Below the pieces are notes generated by a model, which was given only the letters and a program-made list of their open reading frames with translations, had not been told where the DNA came from and did not search any database. Both the position numbers and the translations under genes were made by a program. From NCBI RefSeq assembly GCF_026151205.1, contig NC_087072.1, positions 13,306,169 through 13,370,168 on the forward strand: a stretch of DNA of 64,000 nt, read 5' to 3'. The DNA is from Bolinopsis microptera. Taxonomy: Eukaryota > Ctenophora > Tentaculata > Lobata > Bolinopsidae. Positions 31,231 through 43,162 of the stretch are shown here, in pieces. The first letter of the stretch is position 1, and the number at the start of each line of letters is the position of its first letter.

Positions 31231-34200
31231 CTACTGGTTCAAGAGCTTCATAAGAACATCCGTAACAAGTCTAACTTTATCGATTCCTAGACGTTCAGGT
31301 TCTCTCCGTTCCTCAGGTCTCCTAGTGTTATATCTGCGCTCCTCCCTCGGAGGGCTCTGTCTCCCTAGATCTATAGGAGAAAGCGATCCTGTTGTGTCAA
31401 TGTCGTGCTCCTCAGCATCATGTGACCTAAAACTGTTAGCACCTATCGTTCCTTCACTAACAATCGGACTCGATGATCTTCTAGCGGCCGATCTCTCTCT
31501 AGCTGGAGTAAAGAACTCTGCAGAATTATCAACTGTTTCTACACTATCGCCTGAGGGAATGTTATGTGTGAGAGGTGTTACAGTACTAAAACTAGGATTA
31601 GTAGAATTCATATCTAGTTGTACAGGACTATTTACAACCCTAGGAGTGGAACTTAAACTAGGTTGTTTATAAATGCTAGCTGCACCATCCCTCTCCGGAC
31701 GAAACCTCTTCGGATGAACCTCTCTTCTCCTTGCTACAACTGGTGCTCTTCTCAGTTGAAAATCTATCTCCTCTTCACTGTCACTATCGGAATAATCTAC
31801 AAATCGGTCCGATGATTCCATTTTCAACTCAGCTTCCTTGCTCACAGTTTTCGGCACTGTAGGACTAGTCTCTAGTTTTTTAGAAAATCTGTTCCTGACA
31901 TACCGTTTTAACTTACCAATGTTAAACACCTTCCTTTCTCCATCAGGCAAATCTAAACAGTACAAGTGATCGTTTATCTTCTTAGAGATCTTATACGGGC
32001 CAACCCAACGAGGACCGAACTTGTGCTTTGGACAATTTATCAAAACAAAAGCTTCCTCACCTTCCTCAAAGAATGGTCCCTTCACGTGCTTATCGTGATA
32101 TCTCTGTGCATAGCAAAAATCACGCTCAGCTTGGACCCTCACCTTCCTGGTGATAAACTTGAGATTCTTGTACAGCTCGTATGCTTCAACATCAAACTCA
32201 TTCTCCTTCATAGGCTCTAGCTCGAAATCCTTACGATTCTCAGCTAGCAGGCTTAACGGTGTGTTTAACTCACGACCAAACACCAATCTGTTGCTAGAAT
32301 AACCTGTGTGCCGATTCCGCAATGAGTTAAGTACAAAGACTACTCTTGATAACCAAAGATCCCAGTCCTGGTACCGTCCTGGTGGTAAGCTGGTTCTCAG
32401 GGCAGTATTCAACCGACGGTTCGCTCTTTCAACTCTTCCAGTACTTCGAGAAACGTACGGTTGGCCATGAATGTATTTGCAATCTAGGGCTTGAGCTATG
32501 GTCTCGAAATAATTAGCTCTAAAACCCGGATGATTATCAGCCATCATGAATCTAGGCTGGCCAAAACGATCAATCCAAAACCTACGAATCAAAGACACGC
32601 TCTCCTTAGCTGTCTGGGTCTTAGTAGGAATAGCTACCACATAATTTGACCAACAATCGGTTATAGTCAAAATATACTTGTAACCTCTAGGTGTAGCACC
32701 AACCTTCTCAGGAACTATATGATCGAAACAAATTGCTGAGTTAAAGGAGTGGAATAATATGTGCTTGAGGGGTGCCTTATTGTACGCCTGAGGTGGCTTA
32801 CTTGCTGCACACCTGCAACATGCTGCGATCCATAACTTGAAACATTCACCCATTTTCGGCCAGTAGAAATGTCGTTTACAGACCTCAAGACAATTTTCTA
32901 CTCCAGCATGTGCGGTCTCCTGGTTGTGCACCATGTCCAGGACAGATTCATGCAAGGATTCGGGGACTATGATCAACTCTCTACTTCCCTCCGGATCCCT
33001 CACTTCAGTCCAACGTCTCTTAAGTATCCCGTCCTTGATACTTATAAGATCAAACTGTTTCCAATAACTCAACAGTTCCTGAGGTATTTTACTAGTCTGA
33101 ATGGCAACAGGTTTCTCACCCTTGGTAACCCAACTGTAGACCTGGTTTAAAATATCATCATCCTTCTGAGCCTGTTTAATCTGCTCATTGGTAGGATTAA
33201 GAAATTTGACCCCTCTCTCTAGTGAGCTTACATCACTAGTAACCGCTGAAACCATCTCCACTACTGATGCTTCCTCTGTAGGAATAGGATCAGCCTGGGT
33301 CAGACTACAATTGCAATGACGGCTATCAACCTCAGGCGTAATCTGAACAATGCTTACAATACTCGGGTCTTCACTATTTTCATCAAACAAGAACCCCGGA
33401 ATCATACTGTCCTCAACACTCACCTCATTGCAAGATTCCTCAATCAGATTACTGCAATCATCATCAACCACAGTCTCGCTGCTAACCGGTACTTGCATCC
33501 TCTTAAACAGTATCGGGTGTTTACATCTATAATGCTCACGTCTCACCCGGTTTACTCCTTCTAACGCAGCATCAAGACTAAAAGTGGAACTATGACCAAT
33601 GCTCGCAACATTTTCTCGAGATTTACCATAAACCTGATACTTATACCGACTAAGTCCATCACACATCTGGTTACTCTTCCCCGAGATATGCTTCATGGTA
33701 AAAGTATAGTTAGCAAGCTCTTGAAGCTTCCTGATGACCGAAGATGACATTTTAGAAAATATTGTCGTGATATTCAAGAGTGGCAGACAATCTGTGATAA
33801 CCGTGAAGTTTTTAACGCCACGTAAGTAAACCGAGAAATGTTTCAGAGTCTGATATAAAGTCTCAAATTCAATCTGAGTTTGCGGCCATATCCGCTTGTG
33901 GTCCGGAACCTTACGAGAAAAGTACGCAATTACCCTCCTCTTACCCTTGATCCACTGAGTCAAAGTACCACCAAATGCGTGTTTAGAACCATCCAAAGTT
34001 ACCTCATAACTATTTTCCGGATCACTAACCTCCGGAAATGCTAGGACAGGACTAGATATCAACATGTCACGTAACTTCTGAAATGCAATCTGGCAATCCT
34101 CGGTCCACTCGAATACCTTGTTCTTACGAAGTAACGCATAGAGAGGACGTGCTATCTCGGAATATCCCTTGCAGAACTTCTTGGAATAATTCAACATGCC

Positions 34201-35049
34201 TAAAACTGATTGCAATTCAGCTCTATTACTGGGAGGTTCTAGACTCTTAATATGCTCTATACGAGAGTCGTTCATCCTGACTCCTTCCTTAGTAAGAGTA
34301 ATACCGACATATTCAACCTCCTCACGTAAAAATCTGCACTTACGAGGTGTTAGTTTCAGATTACCCAACTTAAGACGAGCAAAGAGTACTGACAGTATCT
34401 GAATGTGAGATTTTACATCACGCGTGAATATCAGTAAATCATCTATGAAGAATGCTAACGCATCTGATATACCCAGACCGTTTATCAACCGCATGACCAT
34501 TCTAGTAAACGTAGCTGAACTAGATTTCAGGCCCATGACCATTCTAGCAAACTGATACCGTTTCTGATTGTGCATGAACGCCGTGACATGCCTGGATTCC
34601 TTGGTATACGGAACCTGGTGAAAAGATTTACTCAAATCCACTGTCGAATACAGATTCTTATCGCCCACTTTGTCTAAAATGTGGTTCAAGTTAGGCAGCT
34701 CCATCAAATCATCCTGAAGCTCTAAATTTACCATTCTCAGATCCGCAACTAATCTAGAGCGATCTCCTGATGGCACCAGGAAAAGGGGAGAATTAAAATT
34801 AGAGTGGTCAGGGCATTCCTCAACTACACCAGATCTAAGCAAACCTCTAATCTGTCTATCCATTTCCGGCTGCTGCTTAAACGGAATCCTTCTCGATGGA
34901 ACCCATCTAGGTTTATAGTTATCCTTGAGCTGGAGATGTGCCTCAAAGAAATTACAACAACCTAAATCATGCTCTCCACTCGAGAAAACGGTTCTATACT
35001 CCCACACAGTCTCTCGAAGATCATTCTTGTCTTCCTCGCTAATCTTCAA
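31231..35049 (-). CDS. pol: Ty3/gypsy pol, RT-RNase H-integrase, copy 1 (5' truncated)
   Basis: About 1270 residues. RT spans roughly 50-260, with motif A YSTVDLSKSF (Asp near 138) and catalytic FIDD at 201-204 in place of the commoner YxDD. RNase H spans roughly 345-470 (TLDGS, EFETL, ITDCLP, CDGLSR acidic residues). Integrase has an H-H-C-C zinc finger (His 708 and 714, Cys 744 and 747) and a D,D35E core (Asp 776, Asp 838, Glu 874). The RT-RH-IN order is that of Ty3/gypsy. A Ser/Arg-rich tail follows. The N-terminus (protease) is missing: pol sequence stops at about 35058 and joins an inverted LTR. The first in-frame codon is not ATG, so this copy is a fragment although it is open throughout. 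Confidence 0.9.
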   Translation of the reverse strand: MKISEEDKNDLRETVWEYRTVFSSGEHDLGCCNFFEAHLQLKDNYKPRWVPSRRIPFKQQPEMDRQIRGLLRSGVVEECPDHSNFNSPLFLVPSGDRSRLVADLRMVNLELQDDLMELPNLNHILDKVGDKNLYSTVDLSKSFHQVPYTKESRHVTAFMHNQKRYQFARMVMGLKSSSATFTRMVMRLINGLGISDALAFFIDDLLIFTRDVKSHIQILSVLFARLKLGNLKLTPRKCRFLREEVEYVGITLTKEGVRMNDSRIEHIKSLEPPSNRAELQSVLGMLNYSKKFCKGYSEIARPLYALLRKNKVFEWTEDCQIAFQKLRDMLISSPVLAFPEVSDPENSYEVTLDGSKHAFGGTLTQWIKGKRRVIAYFSRKVPDHKRIWPQTQIEFETLYQTLKHFSVYLRGVKNFTVITDCLPLLNITTIFSKMSSSVIRKLQELANYTFTMKHISGKSNQMCDGLSRYKYQVYGKSRENVASIGHSSTFSLDAALEGVNRVRREHYRCKHPILFKRMQVPVSSETVVDDDCSNLIEESCNEVSVEDSMIPGFLFDENSEDPSIVSIVQITPEVDSRHCNCSLTQADPIPTEEASVVEMVSAVTSDVSSLERGVKFLNPTNEQIKQAQKDDDILNQVYSWVTKGEKPVAIQTSKIPQELLSYWKQFDLISIKDGILKRRWTEVRDPEGSRELIIVPESLHESVLDMVHNQETAHAGVENCLEVCKRHFYWPKMGECFKLWIAACCRCAASKPPQAYNKAPLKHILFHSFNSAICFDHIVPEKVGATPRGYKYILTITDCWSNYVVAIPTKTQTAKESVSLIRRFWIDRFGQPRFMMADNHPGFRANYFETIAQALDCKYIHGQPYVSRSTGRVERANRRLNTALRTSLPPGRYQDWDLWLSRVVFVLNSLRNRHTGYSSNRLVFGRELNTPLSLLAENRKDFELEPMKENEFDVEAYELYKNLKFITRKVRVQAERDFCYAQRYHDKHVKGPFFEEGEEAFVLINCPKHKFGPRWVGPYKISKKINDHLYCLDLPDGERKVFNIGKLKRYVRNRFSKKLETSPTVPKTVSKEAELKMESSDRFVDYSDSDSEEEIDFQLRRAPVVARRREVHPKRFRPERDGAASIYKQPSLSSTPRVVNSPVQLDMNSTNPSFSTVTPLTHNIPSGDSVETVDNSAEFFTPARERSAARRSSSPIVSEGTIGANSFRSHDAEEHDIDTTGSLSPIDLGRQSPPREERRYNTRRPEERREPERLGIDKVRLVTDVLMKLLNQ

Positions 35050-35065
35050 CTCGTCTAACTTTTAG

Positions 35066-35842
35066 TTAGTTTCTTAGGTATTTAGTGTATGCTAGTCAAG
35101 CTCTAGTCACGAAGCACGAACGGCAGGGCGTACCGTAAGGTAGAAATGAAACGAGTATATTAAAAAGGATAATTAATTAAAAGGAAAAGTAATACAAAGT
35201 GAACGTCAACAGATAAAAACTTCCAAGTGTTCGCTCCAAACAATTGACGTGAATATAGATCACTCGACGTGTCTAATCACAAAGGATAGTGCTCAGTCAG
35301 ACTGGCTATCGTCAATTAGAATCCCTTAAAATGATTAAGGGGCAACTAAGAAGTGAGCTCTCCACTTCCGGCTCTCCGGGTATGCTCCCAAAACTTACGT
35401 CACGCCACAACGCGTGTCGGCCTAACGCAGCCAGCCTGCACTAGCGTCTAGACACTGTCTAGACGCTGAGCACTCCACTGACAGTCACCCTGTGGTCGCG
35501 AGAACCAACCACAGGCCTAGCTGTAAGTCAGGTGCACAAGCGTGGCCAACCACAATATGGCAGTAATGTCTGACAGCAGGTTTGCCAGTCAACCAAATAC
35601 AGTCAACTCGTGTAAAATGAAATACAAACCAAAACTTTCTAAATTCTAAACCAACTGTTAAACAGTTTAAACTATTACACGAAATGTCGCACTACCCGGA
35701 AATGTGTAACGGTCCCTTTATTACCAAACATTTTACAAATAAAGTGCTCCTAAATACTTTAAACGCAACCCTCCTAATATTACATATTCCGCCGTAAACA
35801 AAGTTAATTTATCCGAGAACCTAACAATACTACTTTACAACA
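35066..35842 (-). repeat. LTR of the reverse subfamily, copy 1
   Basis: In sense (minus) orientation it starts TGTTGTAAAGTAG at 35842, preceded by an A-rich/purine stretch (polypurine tract candidate), and runs to GTTTCTTAGG, TAACTAA near 35066 where it fuses to pol. It shares both ends with the forward 692-bp LTR but differs through much of the U3 part and is longer. Confidence 0.8.
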
Positions 35843-36223
35843 TCTCTACCCAAAATTTTTTTCCGAATATTTAAAACCCTTTAAAAATTCGCCAACAGTC
35901 TTTACGCTGCACAACCTATTTAAATTTAACCCTACTCCCTAGCACGGCCCTGCGCGCCTTAAAATAAAAAGCCGAAAGAACCTTAAAACTAAACGCCTAA
36001 CCCTGTTCCAAATCCAATATCATAATTTACAATACTCACCTATTCCCCGTCTTTCTCCCTTCCATTTAGATCTTTTTCCTTTAGATCCTCATTTCCATTC
36101 CATACGAATGTGTACAAGTAAAACACTTTAAATAAAAATAAATAAAAATAACGAAATGAATAAAAATCAATAATTAAAAACAATGAGAAGACAACCAGAG
36201 ACACAATCGTCCTTCAGTCCGAG

Positions 36224-36472
36224 CTACTGGGGGCTGCTGTAAGACTCCGTGCTGGGGGAGGTGGGGCTGTGGAAGTATGGCGGGGGCGCCGGCTGAGTAT
36301 CCATCCTGGTCGCCTGCTGGTCCGCTAAATATTCCAGCTCCACGGTCAGGTCTCTAATCCGTCTCTCCGCTCTCCTGAGGCGCTTCCTAAGATCATCTAG
36401 CTCCTTCAAATCGTCCGTGTAGGCACTACTTATTGCACTCACGGCTCTCATAAGGTCTCTTGAAGAAGACAT
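36224..36472 (-). CDS. Provirus accessory ORF B (82 aa, coiled coil with PPPY), copy 1
   Basis: MSSSRDLMRAVSAISSAYTD, then a charged helix with Leu heptads (LKELDDLRKRLRRAERRIRD) and a proline-rich tail containing APPPYFHSP. PPxY is the classical NEDD4-binding late-domain motif of retroviral Gag; here it sits in a separate post-pol ORF. The sense strand upstream reads CACTTTTCTAG|TTACAAGC then ATG, again acceptor-like. It lies downstream of ORF A and immediately before the 3' LTR. The role is inferred only from the motif. Confidence 0.6.
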   Translation of the reverse strand: MSSSRDLMRAVSAISSAYTDDLKELDDLRKRLRRAERRIRDLTVELEYLADQQATRMDTQPAPPPYFHSPTSPSTESYSSPQ

Positions 36473-36663
36473 GCTTGTAACTAGAAAAGTGATAGAAGGT
36501 TAGACAAGCGGATAAGGGAGGTAATAGAAGGTGAAAGGGGAATACAAAATCAAAACATAAATCTAAAAGTATTATTCAAGTAACAAATTTGAAGTTAAAC
36601 AATGAAACTCGTGAATCACAATAAATAAATACAATAAAATATCAAAACAGAAAGAAGGAATCC

Positions 36664-37245
36664 TCAGAAAGTCCTCTCCATGTTTCTGAGGTTCACCAGG
36701 CTGTCCAGTGCCCGTTGAAGTCGCGTGTTGGACGAATTCTCGCGAATCTCGCCCATCCTGCGGATTGCCGTGCTGAATCTAACCGCGACTGCTCGCCTGT
36801 TGGCGATCTTCGCCCACTGGTACTCTCGAGAGTTCTGGAAAACTGCCCTTCTTCTCCCACAGATGGTCGTGCTGCTGGACATCAACTTGTCACGTATCAC
36901 CCTCATCTGTTTCAGTACCTCCTGTGCATCCTTATTCTTCAAAAAGTTCCCTACAGTCTCATCCACCAACTGCTTTACCCACTCATTGAGACTAGGGTAT
37001 TGGAGGAGTAGGTTGATGGCTCCCTTCGTGGCAGGGAAGGTGGCTGTGTCCAAATGCTCCCAGTTCGGCATCTTGAGGGGGGTTTTGCCGCTTGATCGAA
37101 TCTCCTTGCGTCGCTGAAGCTTCTCGATCCTCCTTGTGATGCGATCCAGTTTCCGCCTGAGTCTCGCCTTCTCCTCCTCTATCTTCTCCATCCTTATCTT
37201 CTGATCGTCCGTGAAATCCAAACCTTCAAACTCGGGGCTGCTCAT
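36664..37245 (-). CDS. Provirus accessory ORF A, copy 2
   Basis: Same predicted 193-residue protein as at 30269-30850, in the normal order behind an integrase gene and in front of ORF B. The splice-acceptor-like context before the ATG is identical. Confidence 0.7.
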   Translation of the reverse strand: MSSPEFEGLDFTDDQKIRMEKIEEEKARLRRKLDRITRRIEKLQRRKEIRSSGKTPLKMPNWEHLDTATFPATKGAINLLLQYPSLNEWVKQLVDETVGNFLKNKDAQEVLKQMRVIRDKLMSSSTTICGRRRAVFQNSREYQWAKIANRRAVAVRFSTAIRRMGEIRENSSNTRLQRALDSLVNLRNMERTF

Positions 37246-37625
37246 GGTCTGGAGGGGGAAACTAGGATTAGTGGCTAAAAAAAAAACTAAAATAAAGCTA
37301 AGAAAACTATTTATCTAAAAGTAGAAAACCAAACTGCTTACTAGTAAAATGTAAAAGGATCAACGTGAAAGGAGTTGAAATAACTAAAACTAAAAGAAAT
37401 TATCGAAATATCAAAATGGCAGCCCTGAACGGTTCGTGTTGCGAGGCACAAACCTAATATCCCTATCAGTACTGTTCTGAAAGATACACGTGTTAAGCCT
37501 AAGTAAGGTACTAATATCACCGCTAAGTACTAAGAGGAAAGCCTAGGTAAGTGCGTAAGATATTACTGTACTAGACTAGATTCCAAGGTATTAGTTACTT
37601 CCCTAACCGGGCATCTCCCCGACTT

Positions 37626-39310
37626 CTACTGGTTCAAGAGCTTCATAAGAACATCCGTAACAAGTCTAACTTTATCGATTCCTAGACGTTCAGGTTCTCT
37701 CCGTTCCTCAGGTCTCCTAGTGTTATATCTGCGCTCCTCCCTCGGAGGGCTCTGTCTCCCTAGATCTATAGGAGAAAGCGATCCTGTTGTGTCAATGTCG
37801 TGCTCCTCAGCATCATGTGACCTAAAACTGTTAGCACCTATCGTTCCTTCACTAACAATCGGACTCGATGATCTTCTAGCGGCCGATCTCTCTCTAGCTG
37901 GAGTAAAGAACTCTGCAGAATTATCAACTGTTTCTACACTATCGCCTGAGGGAATGTTATGTGTGAGAGGTGTTACAGTACTAAAACTAGGATTAGTAGA
38001 ATTCATATCTAGTTGTACAGGACTATTTACAACCCTAGGAGTGGAACTTAAACTAGGTTGTTTATAAATGCTAGCTGCACCATCCCTCTCCGGACGAAAC
38101 CTCTTCGGATGAACCTCTCTTCTCCTTGCTACAACTGGTGCTCTTCTCAGTTGAAAATCTATCTCCTCTTCACTGTCACTATCGGAATAATCTACAAATC
38201 GGTCCGATGATTCCATTTTCAACTCAGCTTCCTTGCTCACAGTTTTCGGCACTGTAGGACTAGTCTCTAGTTTTTTAGAAAATCTGTTCCTGACATACCG
38301 TTTTAACTTACCAATGTTAAACACCTTCCTTTCTCCATCAGGCAAATCTAAACAGTACAAGTGATCGTTTATCTTCTTAGAGATCTTATACGGGCCAACC
38401 CAACGAGGACCGAACTTGTGCTTTGGACAATTTATCAAAACAAAAGCTTCCTCACCTTCCTCAAAGAATGGTCCCTTAACGTGCTTATCGTGATATCTCT
38501 GTGCATAGCAAAAATCACGCTCAGCCTGGACCCTCACCTTCCTGGTGATAAACTTGAGATTCTTGTACAGCTCGTACGCTTCAACATCAAACTCATTCTC
38601 CTTCATAGGCTCTAGCTCGAAATCCTTACGATTCTCAGCTAGCAGGCTTAAAGGTGTGTTTAACTCACGACCAAACACCAACCTGTTGCTAGAATAACCT
38701 GTGTGCCGATTTCGCAATGAGTTAAGTACAAAGACTACTCTAGATAACCAAAGATCCCAATCCTGGTATCGTCCCGGTGGTAAGCTGGTTCTCAGAGCAG
38801 TATTCAACCGACGGTTTGCTCTTTCAACTCTACCTGTACTACGAGAAACGTACGGTTGGCCATGAATATACTTGCAATCTAATGCTTGAGCTATGGTCTC
38901 GAAATACTTAGCTCTAAACCCCGGATGATTATCAGCCATCATGAACCTAGGCTGGCCAAAACGATCAATCCAAAACCTACGAATCAAGGACACGCTCTCC
39001 TTAGCTGTCTGGGTCTTAGTAGGAATAGCTACCACATAATTTGACCAACAATCAGTTATAGTCAAAATATACTTATAACCTCTAGGTGTAGCACCAACCT
39101 TCTCAGGAACTATATGATCGAAACAAATTGCTGAGTTAAATGAGTGGAACAATATGTGCTTGAGGGGTGCCTTATTGTACGCCTGAGGTGGCTTACTTGC
39201 TGCACACTTGCAACATGCTGCGATCCACAATTTGAAACATTCACCCATTTTCGGCCAGTAGAAATGTCGTTTACAGAGCTCAAGACAATTTTCTACTCCA
39301 GCATGTGCAG
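37626..39310 (-). pseudogene. pol: Ty3/gypsy pol, integrase part only, copy 2
   Basis: Contains the C-terminal part of pol from CKRHFYWPKMGE on, including the zinc-finger cysteines, D,D35E core and acidic/Ser-rich tail. RT and RNase H are absent: sequence breaks at about 39310 and continues with a second copy (39317-39475) of the segment that normally lies 3' of pol (compare 37486-37643). Substitutions relative to copy 1 (ACCKCAAS for ACCRCAAS, FRAKYF for FRANYF) are shared with copy 3. Confidence 0.85.
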
Positions 39311-39475
39311 CTAACGCACACGTGTTAAGCCTAAGTAAGGTACTAATATCACCGCTAAGTACTAAGAGGAAAGCCTAGGTAAGTGCGTAAGATATTACTG
39401 TACTAGACTAGATTCCAAGGTATTAGTTACTTCCCTAACCGGGCATCTCCCCGACTTCTACTGGTTCAAGAGCTT

Positions 39476-39948
39476 GCTATTTTTGCTCGTAATCCTTCTA
39501 GTATCACCTATATTCAGTATAGTTTCGTTTAAGATCCTAACGTTTCTCATTTGATAAGCTAAGTTCGGTGTACATCGCAGTGCAGAAGAATTACGTGGAG
39601 ATTGTTCGAGATCTTCAGTACTTCCTACTAGACTTGGTAAGTGTTGCTACACATTTTGTGGTACCTGTATATTCCAGTTGAGTGCGATCGTTTTGACGAG
39701 CACCTAGTTTACAGCCGCTTGTAGACTTCAGTACGTTATTACCTAGATTGTCAGTGAGATTTGCGTAGTTTTAGCAACCTTACTTTTCGTACATCTACTC
39801 AGGAGTGATAGACGTAGAAGTTACAGTTCCAGTAAGCAAAGTAAAGTCTTGACTAGAAGATTTTCCAGCAACGTGAAGAGTACGCCTGTTCCAGTACTTA
39901 TCTACTCTATTTGTAAGTGTACTTTTACATTTAGATTCACTTTTTAGC
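39476..39948 (+). promoter_or_regulatory. Retroelement 5' leader with splice-site-like signals
   Basis: Plus-strand leader upstream of gag. It is repeated inverted at 50922-51225, next to the nucleocapsid fragment, so it belongs to the element. It contains donor-like GACTTG|GTAAGTG at 39637 and TATTT|GTAAGTG at 39913, and acceptor-like CACTTTTTAG|C directly before the gag ATG at 39949. This fits spliced gag and subgenomic RNAs; no transcript evidence is available. Confidence 0.5.
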
Positions 39949-40806
39949 ATGTGTGATAGCTATACAGCTGAAATGGAGTGGGCGACGTTGATTTTAGAAA
40001 GGGGTAAGATTCAGTCTAGCGTTGATGAAATAATGAAGGAGATAGAGGGTTTAGATCCTGGTGCAGATAGCAATAGCATTTCCGAATTAAAAGATAAATT
40101 GAAGGAATTACATTCAGCTTTAGAATGCCTGCAGGATAAGATTGATAATGCACGGCCTAAGCCAGTTAGCACAGTTACTAACGCCCCTCCAGCTAGTTCT
40201 AGCAGTAGATTTCAAGAGAACGTGCACGTTATGAATCCTGTTATTAAATCCGAGCAGGTTCAGTTTAGAAACGCGAACACCGAGGATGATTTTGGTAACA
40301 GTATTATAACCCCATTGAATAATTCAGTAGCTGGTCCACATTTGACAGGTGCCAGGCCTCCCAAGCCTCCTTATTTTGAAACTGGATCTAATTTCATCAA
40401 ATTTGCCAGGCGATTCAAGGAGCATTTGATTCTATGTGGGCATAGTGGTGGTTCGGATGTTAGTACGTACATGTTGTCATACATTCGTTGTGAATCCACT
40501 TGGGAAACACTGCAGAAAGTCTCTCTCAGGCCGGAAGAGAAATGCAATATCGATCTTCTCGTTAAGCGATACTCAGAGGAGATGTTTCCTTCTACTCAAT
40601 CTTGGGCCTTTAGAACTGAGCTCATGTCGTTGCGTCAGTTACCTAGTGAGAGCCTCCAGCAGTTCATTGCACGTATAGAGGAGCTTGCTTTGAAAGCTGG
40701 GTATGACTGCGAGTCTAAAAGGGACGAGAGTTGTATGCATGTTCTGGTTGTAGGAGCTCGTGACATAGCTGTAAGGACTAAGCTTTATGAGTCCCAGTTA
40801 CATTCC
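39949..40806 (+). CDS. gag: Ty3/gypsy gag (capsid part), 3' truncated
   Basis: MCDSYTAEMEWATLILERGK starts a coiled-coil matrix-like region (about residues 10-70). A Ser/Pro linker follows, then a capsid-like domain (ARRFKEHLILCG, MSLRQLPSESLQQFIARIEE, LALKAGY) typical of retrotransposon gag. At about 40807 it fuses in frame into the last 100 bp of an LTR and ends at 40875, so the nucleocapsid is missing here (compare 50640-50921). It is the only plus-strand gag in the window. Confidence 0.8.
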
Positions 40807-40807
40807 T

Positions 40808-40935
40808 ATAGTATACTCGTTTCATTTATACCTTACGGTACGCCCTGCCGTTCGTGCTTCGTGACTAGAGCTTGACTAGCATACACTAAACACTAAGAAA
40901 CTCCGTTTTCTATATCTGGAGGCCACGGTGGGAAC
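40808..40935 (+). repeat. LTR 3' fragment with primer-binding site
   Basis: The last 100 bp of an LTR (TATACTCGTTTCATTTATAC ... TTTTCTATA) are followed by TC and TGGAGGCCACGGTGGGA. A second GAAGGCCACGGTGGGAACC appears at 40948-40966 before pol sequence starts. The doubling of this motif at the joint suggests strand transfer at the primer-binding site. Confidence 0.65.
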
Positions 40936-40959
40936 CATCTCCACTCTTGAAGGCCACGG

Positions 40960-43162
40960 TGGGAACCATCTCCACTACTGATGCTTCCTCTGTAGGAATA
41001 GGATCAGCCTGGGTCAGACTACAATTGCAATGACGGCTATCAACCTCAGGCGTAATCTGAACAATGCTTACAATACTAGGGTCTTCACTATTTTCATCAA
41101 ACAAGAACCCCGGAATCATACTGTCCTCAACACTCACCTCATTGCAAGATTCCTCAATCAGATTACTGCAATCATCATCAACCACAGTCTCGCTGCTAAC
41201 CGGTACTTGCATCCTCTTAAACAGTATCGGGTGTTTACATCTATAATGCTCACGTCTCACCCGGTTTACTCCTTCTAACGCAGCATCAAGACTAAAAGTG
41301 GAACTATGACCAATGCTCGCAACATTTTCTCGAGATTTACCATAAACCTGATACTTATACCGACTTAGTCCATCACACATCTGGTTACTCTTCCCCGAGA
41401 TATGCTTCATGGTAAAAGTATAGTTAGCAAGCTCTTGAAGCTTCCTGATGACCGAAGATGACATTTTAGAAAATATTGTCGTAATGTTCAAGAGTGGCAG
41501 ACAATCTGTGATAACCGTGAAGTTTTTAACGCCACGTAAGTAAACCGAGAAATGTTTCAGAGTCTGATATAAAGTCTCAAATTCAATCTGAGTTTGCGGC
41601 CATATCCGCTTGTGGTCCGGAACCTTACGAGAAAAGTACGCAATTACCCTCCTCTTACCTTTGATCCACTGAGTCAAAGTACCACCAAATGCGTGTTTAG
41701 AACCATCCAAAGTTACCTCATAACTATTTTCCGGATCACTAACCTCCGGAAATGCTAGGACAGGACTAGATATCAACATGTCACGTAACTTCTGAAATGC
41801 AATCTGGCAATCCTCGGTCCACTCGAATACCCTGTTCTTACGAAGTAACGCATAGAGCGGACGTGCTATCTCGGAATATCCCTTGCAGAACTTCTTGGAA
41901 TAATTCAACATGCCTAAAACTGATTGCAATTCAGCTCTATTACTGGGAGGTTCTAGACTCTTAATATGCTCTATACGAGAGTCGTTCATCCTGACTCCTT
42001 CCTTAGTTAGAGTAATACCGACATATTCGACCTCCTCACGTAAGAATCTGCACTTACGAGGTGTTAGTTTCAGATTACCCAACCTTAGACGAGCAAAGAG
42101 TACTGACAGTATCTGAATGTGAGACTTAACATCACGTGTGAATATCAACAAATCATCTATGAAGAATGCTAACGCATCAGATATTCCCAGACCGTTTATC
42201 AGCCGCATGACCATTCTAGTAAACGTAGCTGAACTAGATTTCAGGCCCATGACCATTCTAGCAAACTGATACCTCTTCTGATTGTGCATGAACGCCGTGA
42301 CATGCCTGGATTCCTTGGTATACGGAACCTGGTGAAAAGATTTACTCAAATCCACTGTCGAATACAGATTCTTATCGCCCACTTTGTCTAAAATGTGGTT
42401 CAAGTTAGGCAGCTCCATCAAATCATCCTGAAGCTCTAAATTTACCATTCTCAGATCCGCAACTAATCTAGAGCGATCTCCTGATGGCACCAGGAAAAGG
42501 GGAGAATTAAAATTAGAGTGGTCAGGGCATTCCTCAACTACACCAGATCTAAGCAAACCTCTAATCTGTCTATCCATTTCCGGCTGCTGCTTAAACGGAA
42601 TCCTTCTCGATGGAACCCATCTAGGCTTATAGTTATCCTTGAGCTGGAGATGTGCCTCAAAGAAATTACAACAACCTAAATCATGCTCTCCACTCGAGAA
42701 AACGGTTCTATACTCCCACACAGTCTCTCGAAGATCATTCTTGTCTTCCTCGCTAATCTTCAACTCGTCTAACTTTAACTGCTTGAAAAGACTCTCTCTA
42801 TCCCATTCCTTAACTAGCGGCTCCTCATCAGCTAACTTGCTCACCTCTGGCACTGAACAATCAGATGATATCGCATTAACCGTTTCACAGGTTATTCTCA
42901 TCACTCGCTCACCAAACTCTACTGGCTTCATCTTGCCCAGCCAGGTTCTCTTACTTATCTTCACAGGCTTATCTGTAGGATTCATGACTCTAACAGGGAC
43001 CATGTTGTCCTCAGACCGTATGAGAGAGTGCGCTGTGAATATGCCAGTGCCTACAACCGTGTTAATATGAGGTTCTAACTGTCCATAAACGTCATCACGT
43101 TGACTTCTAGGTCGCAGCAATTTGCCTTGTATATGAGTGCCCGAGAGAGCTATTGCTTGGGA
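40960..43162 (-). pseudogene. pol: Ty3/gypsy pol, pre-RT linker, RT and RNase H, copy 3
   Basis: This copy has the longest N-terminal part: ALSGTHIQGKLLRPRSQ, VVGTGIFTAHSLIRSEDN, VRVMNPTDKPVKISKRTWLG, then the RT with FIDD and the RNase H. The pre-RT part looks like the protease-RT linker; the protease active site is not included. Integrase is missing (cut near 40966). At its 5' end it fuses at about 43162 to a plus-strand copy of accessory ORF A. Confidence 0.85.
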
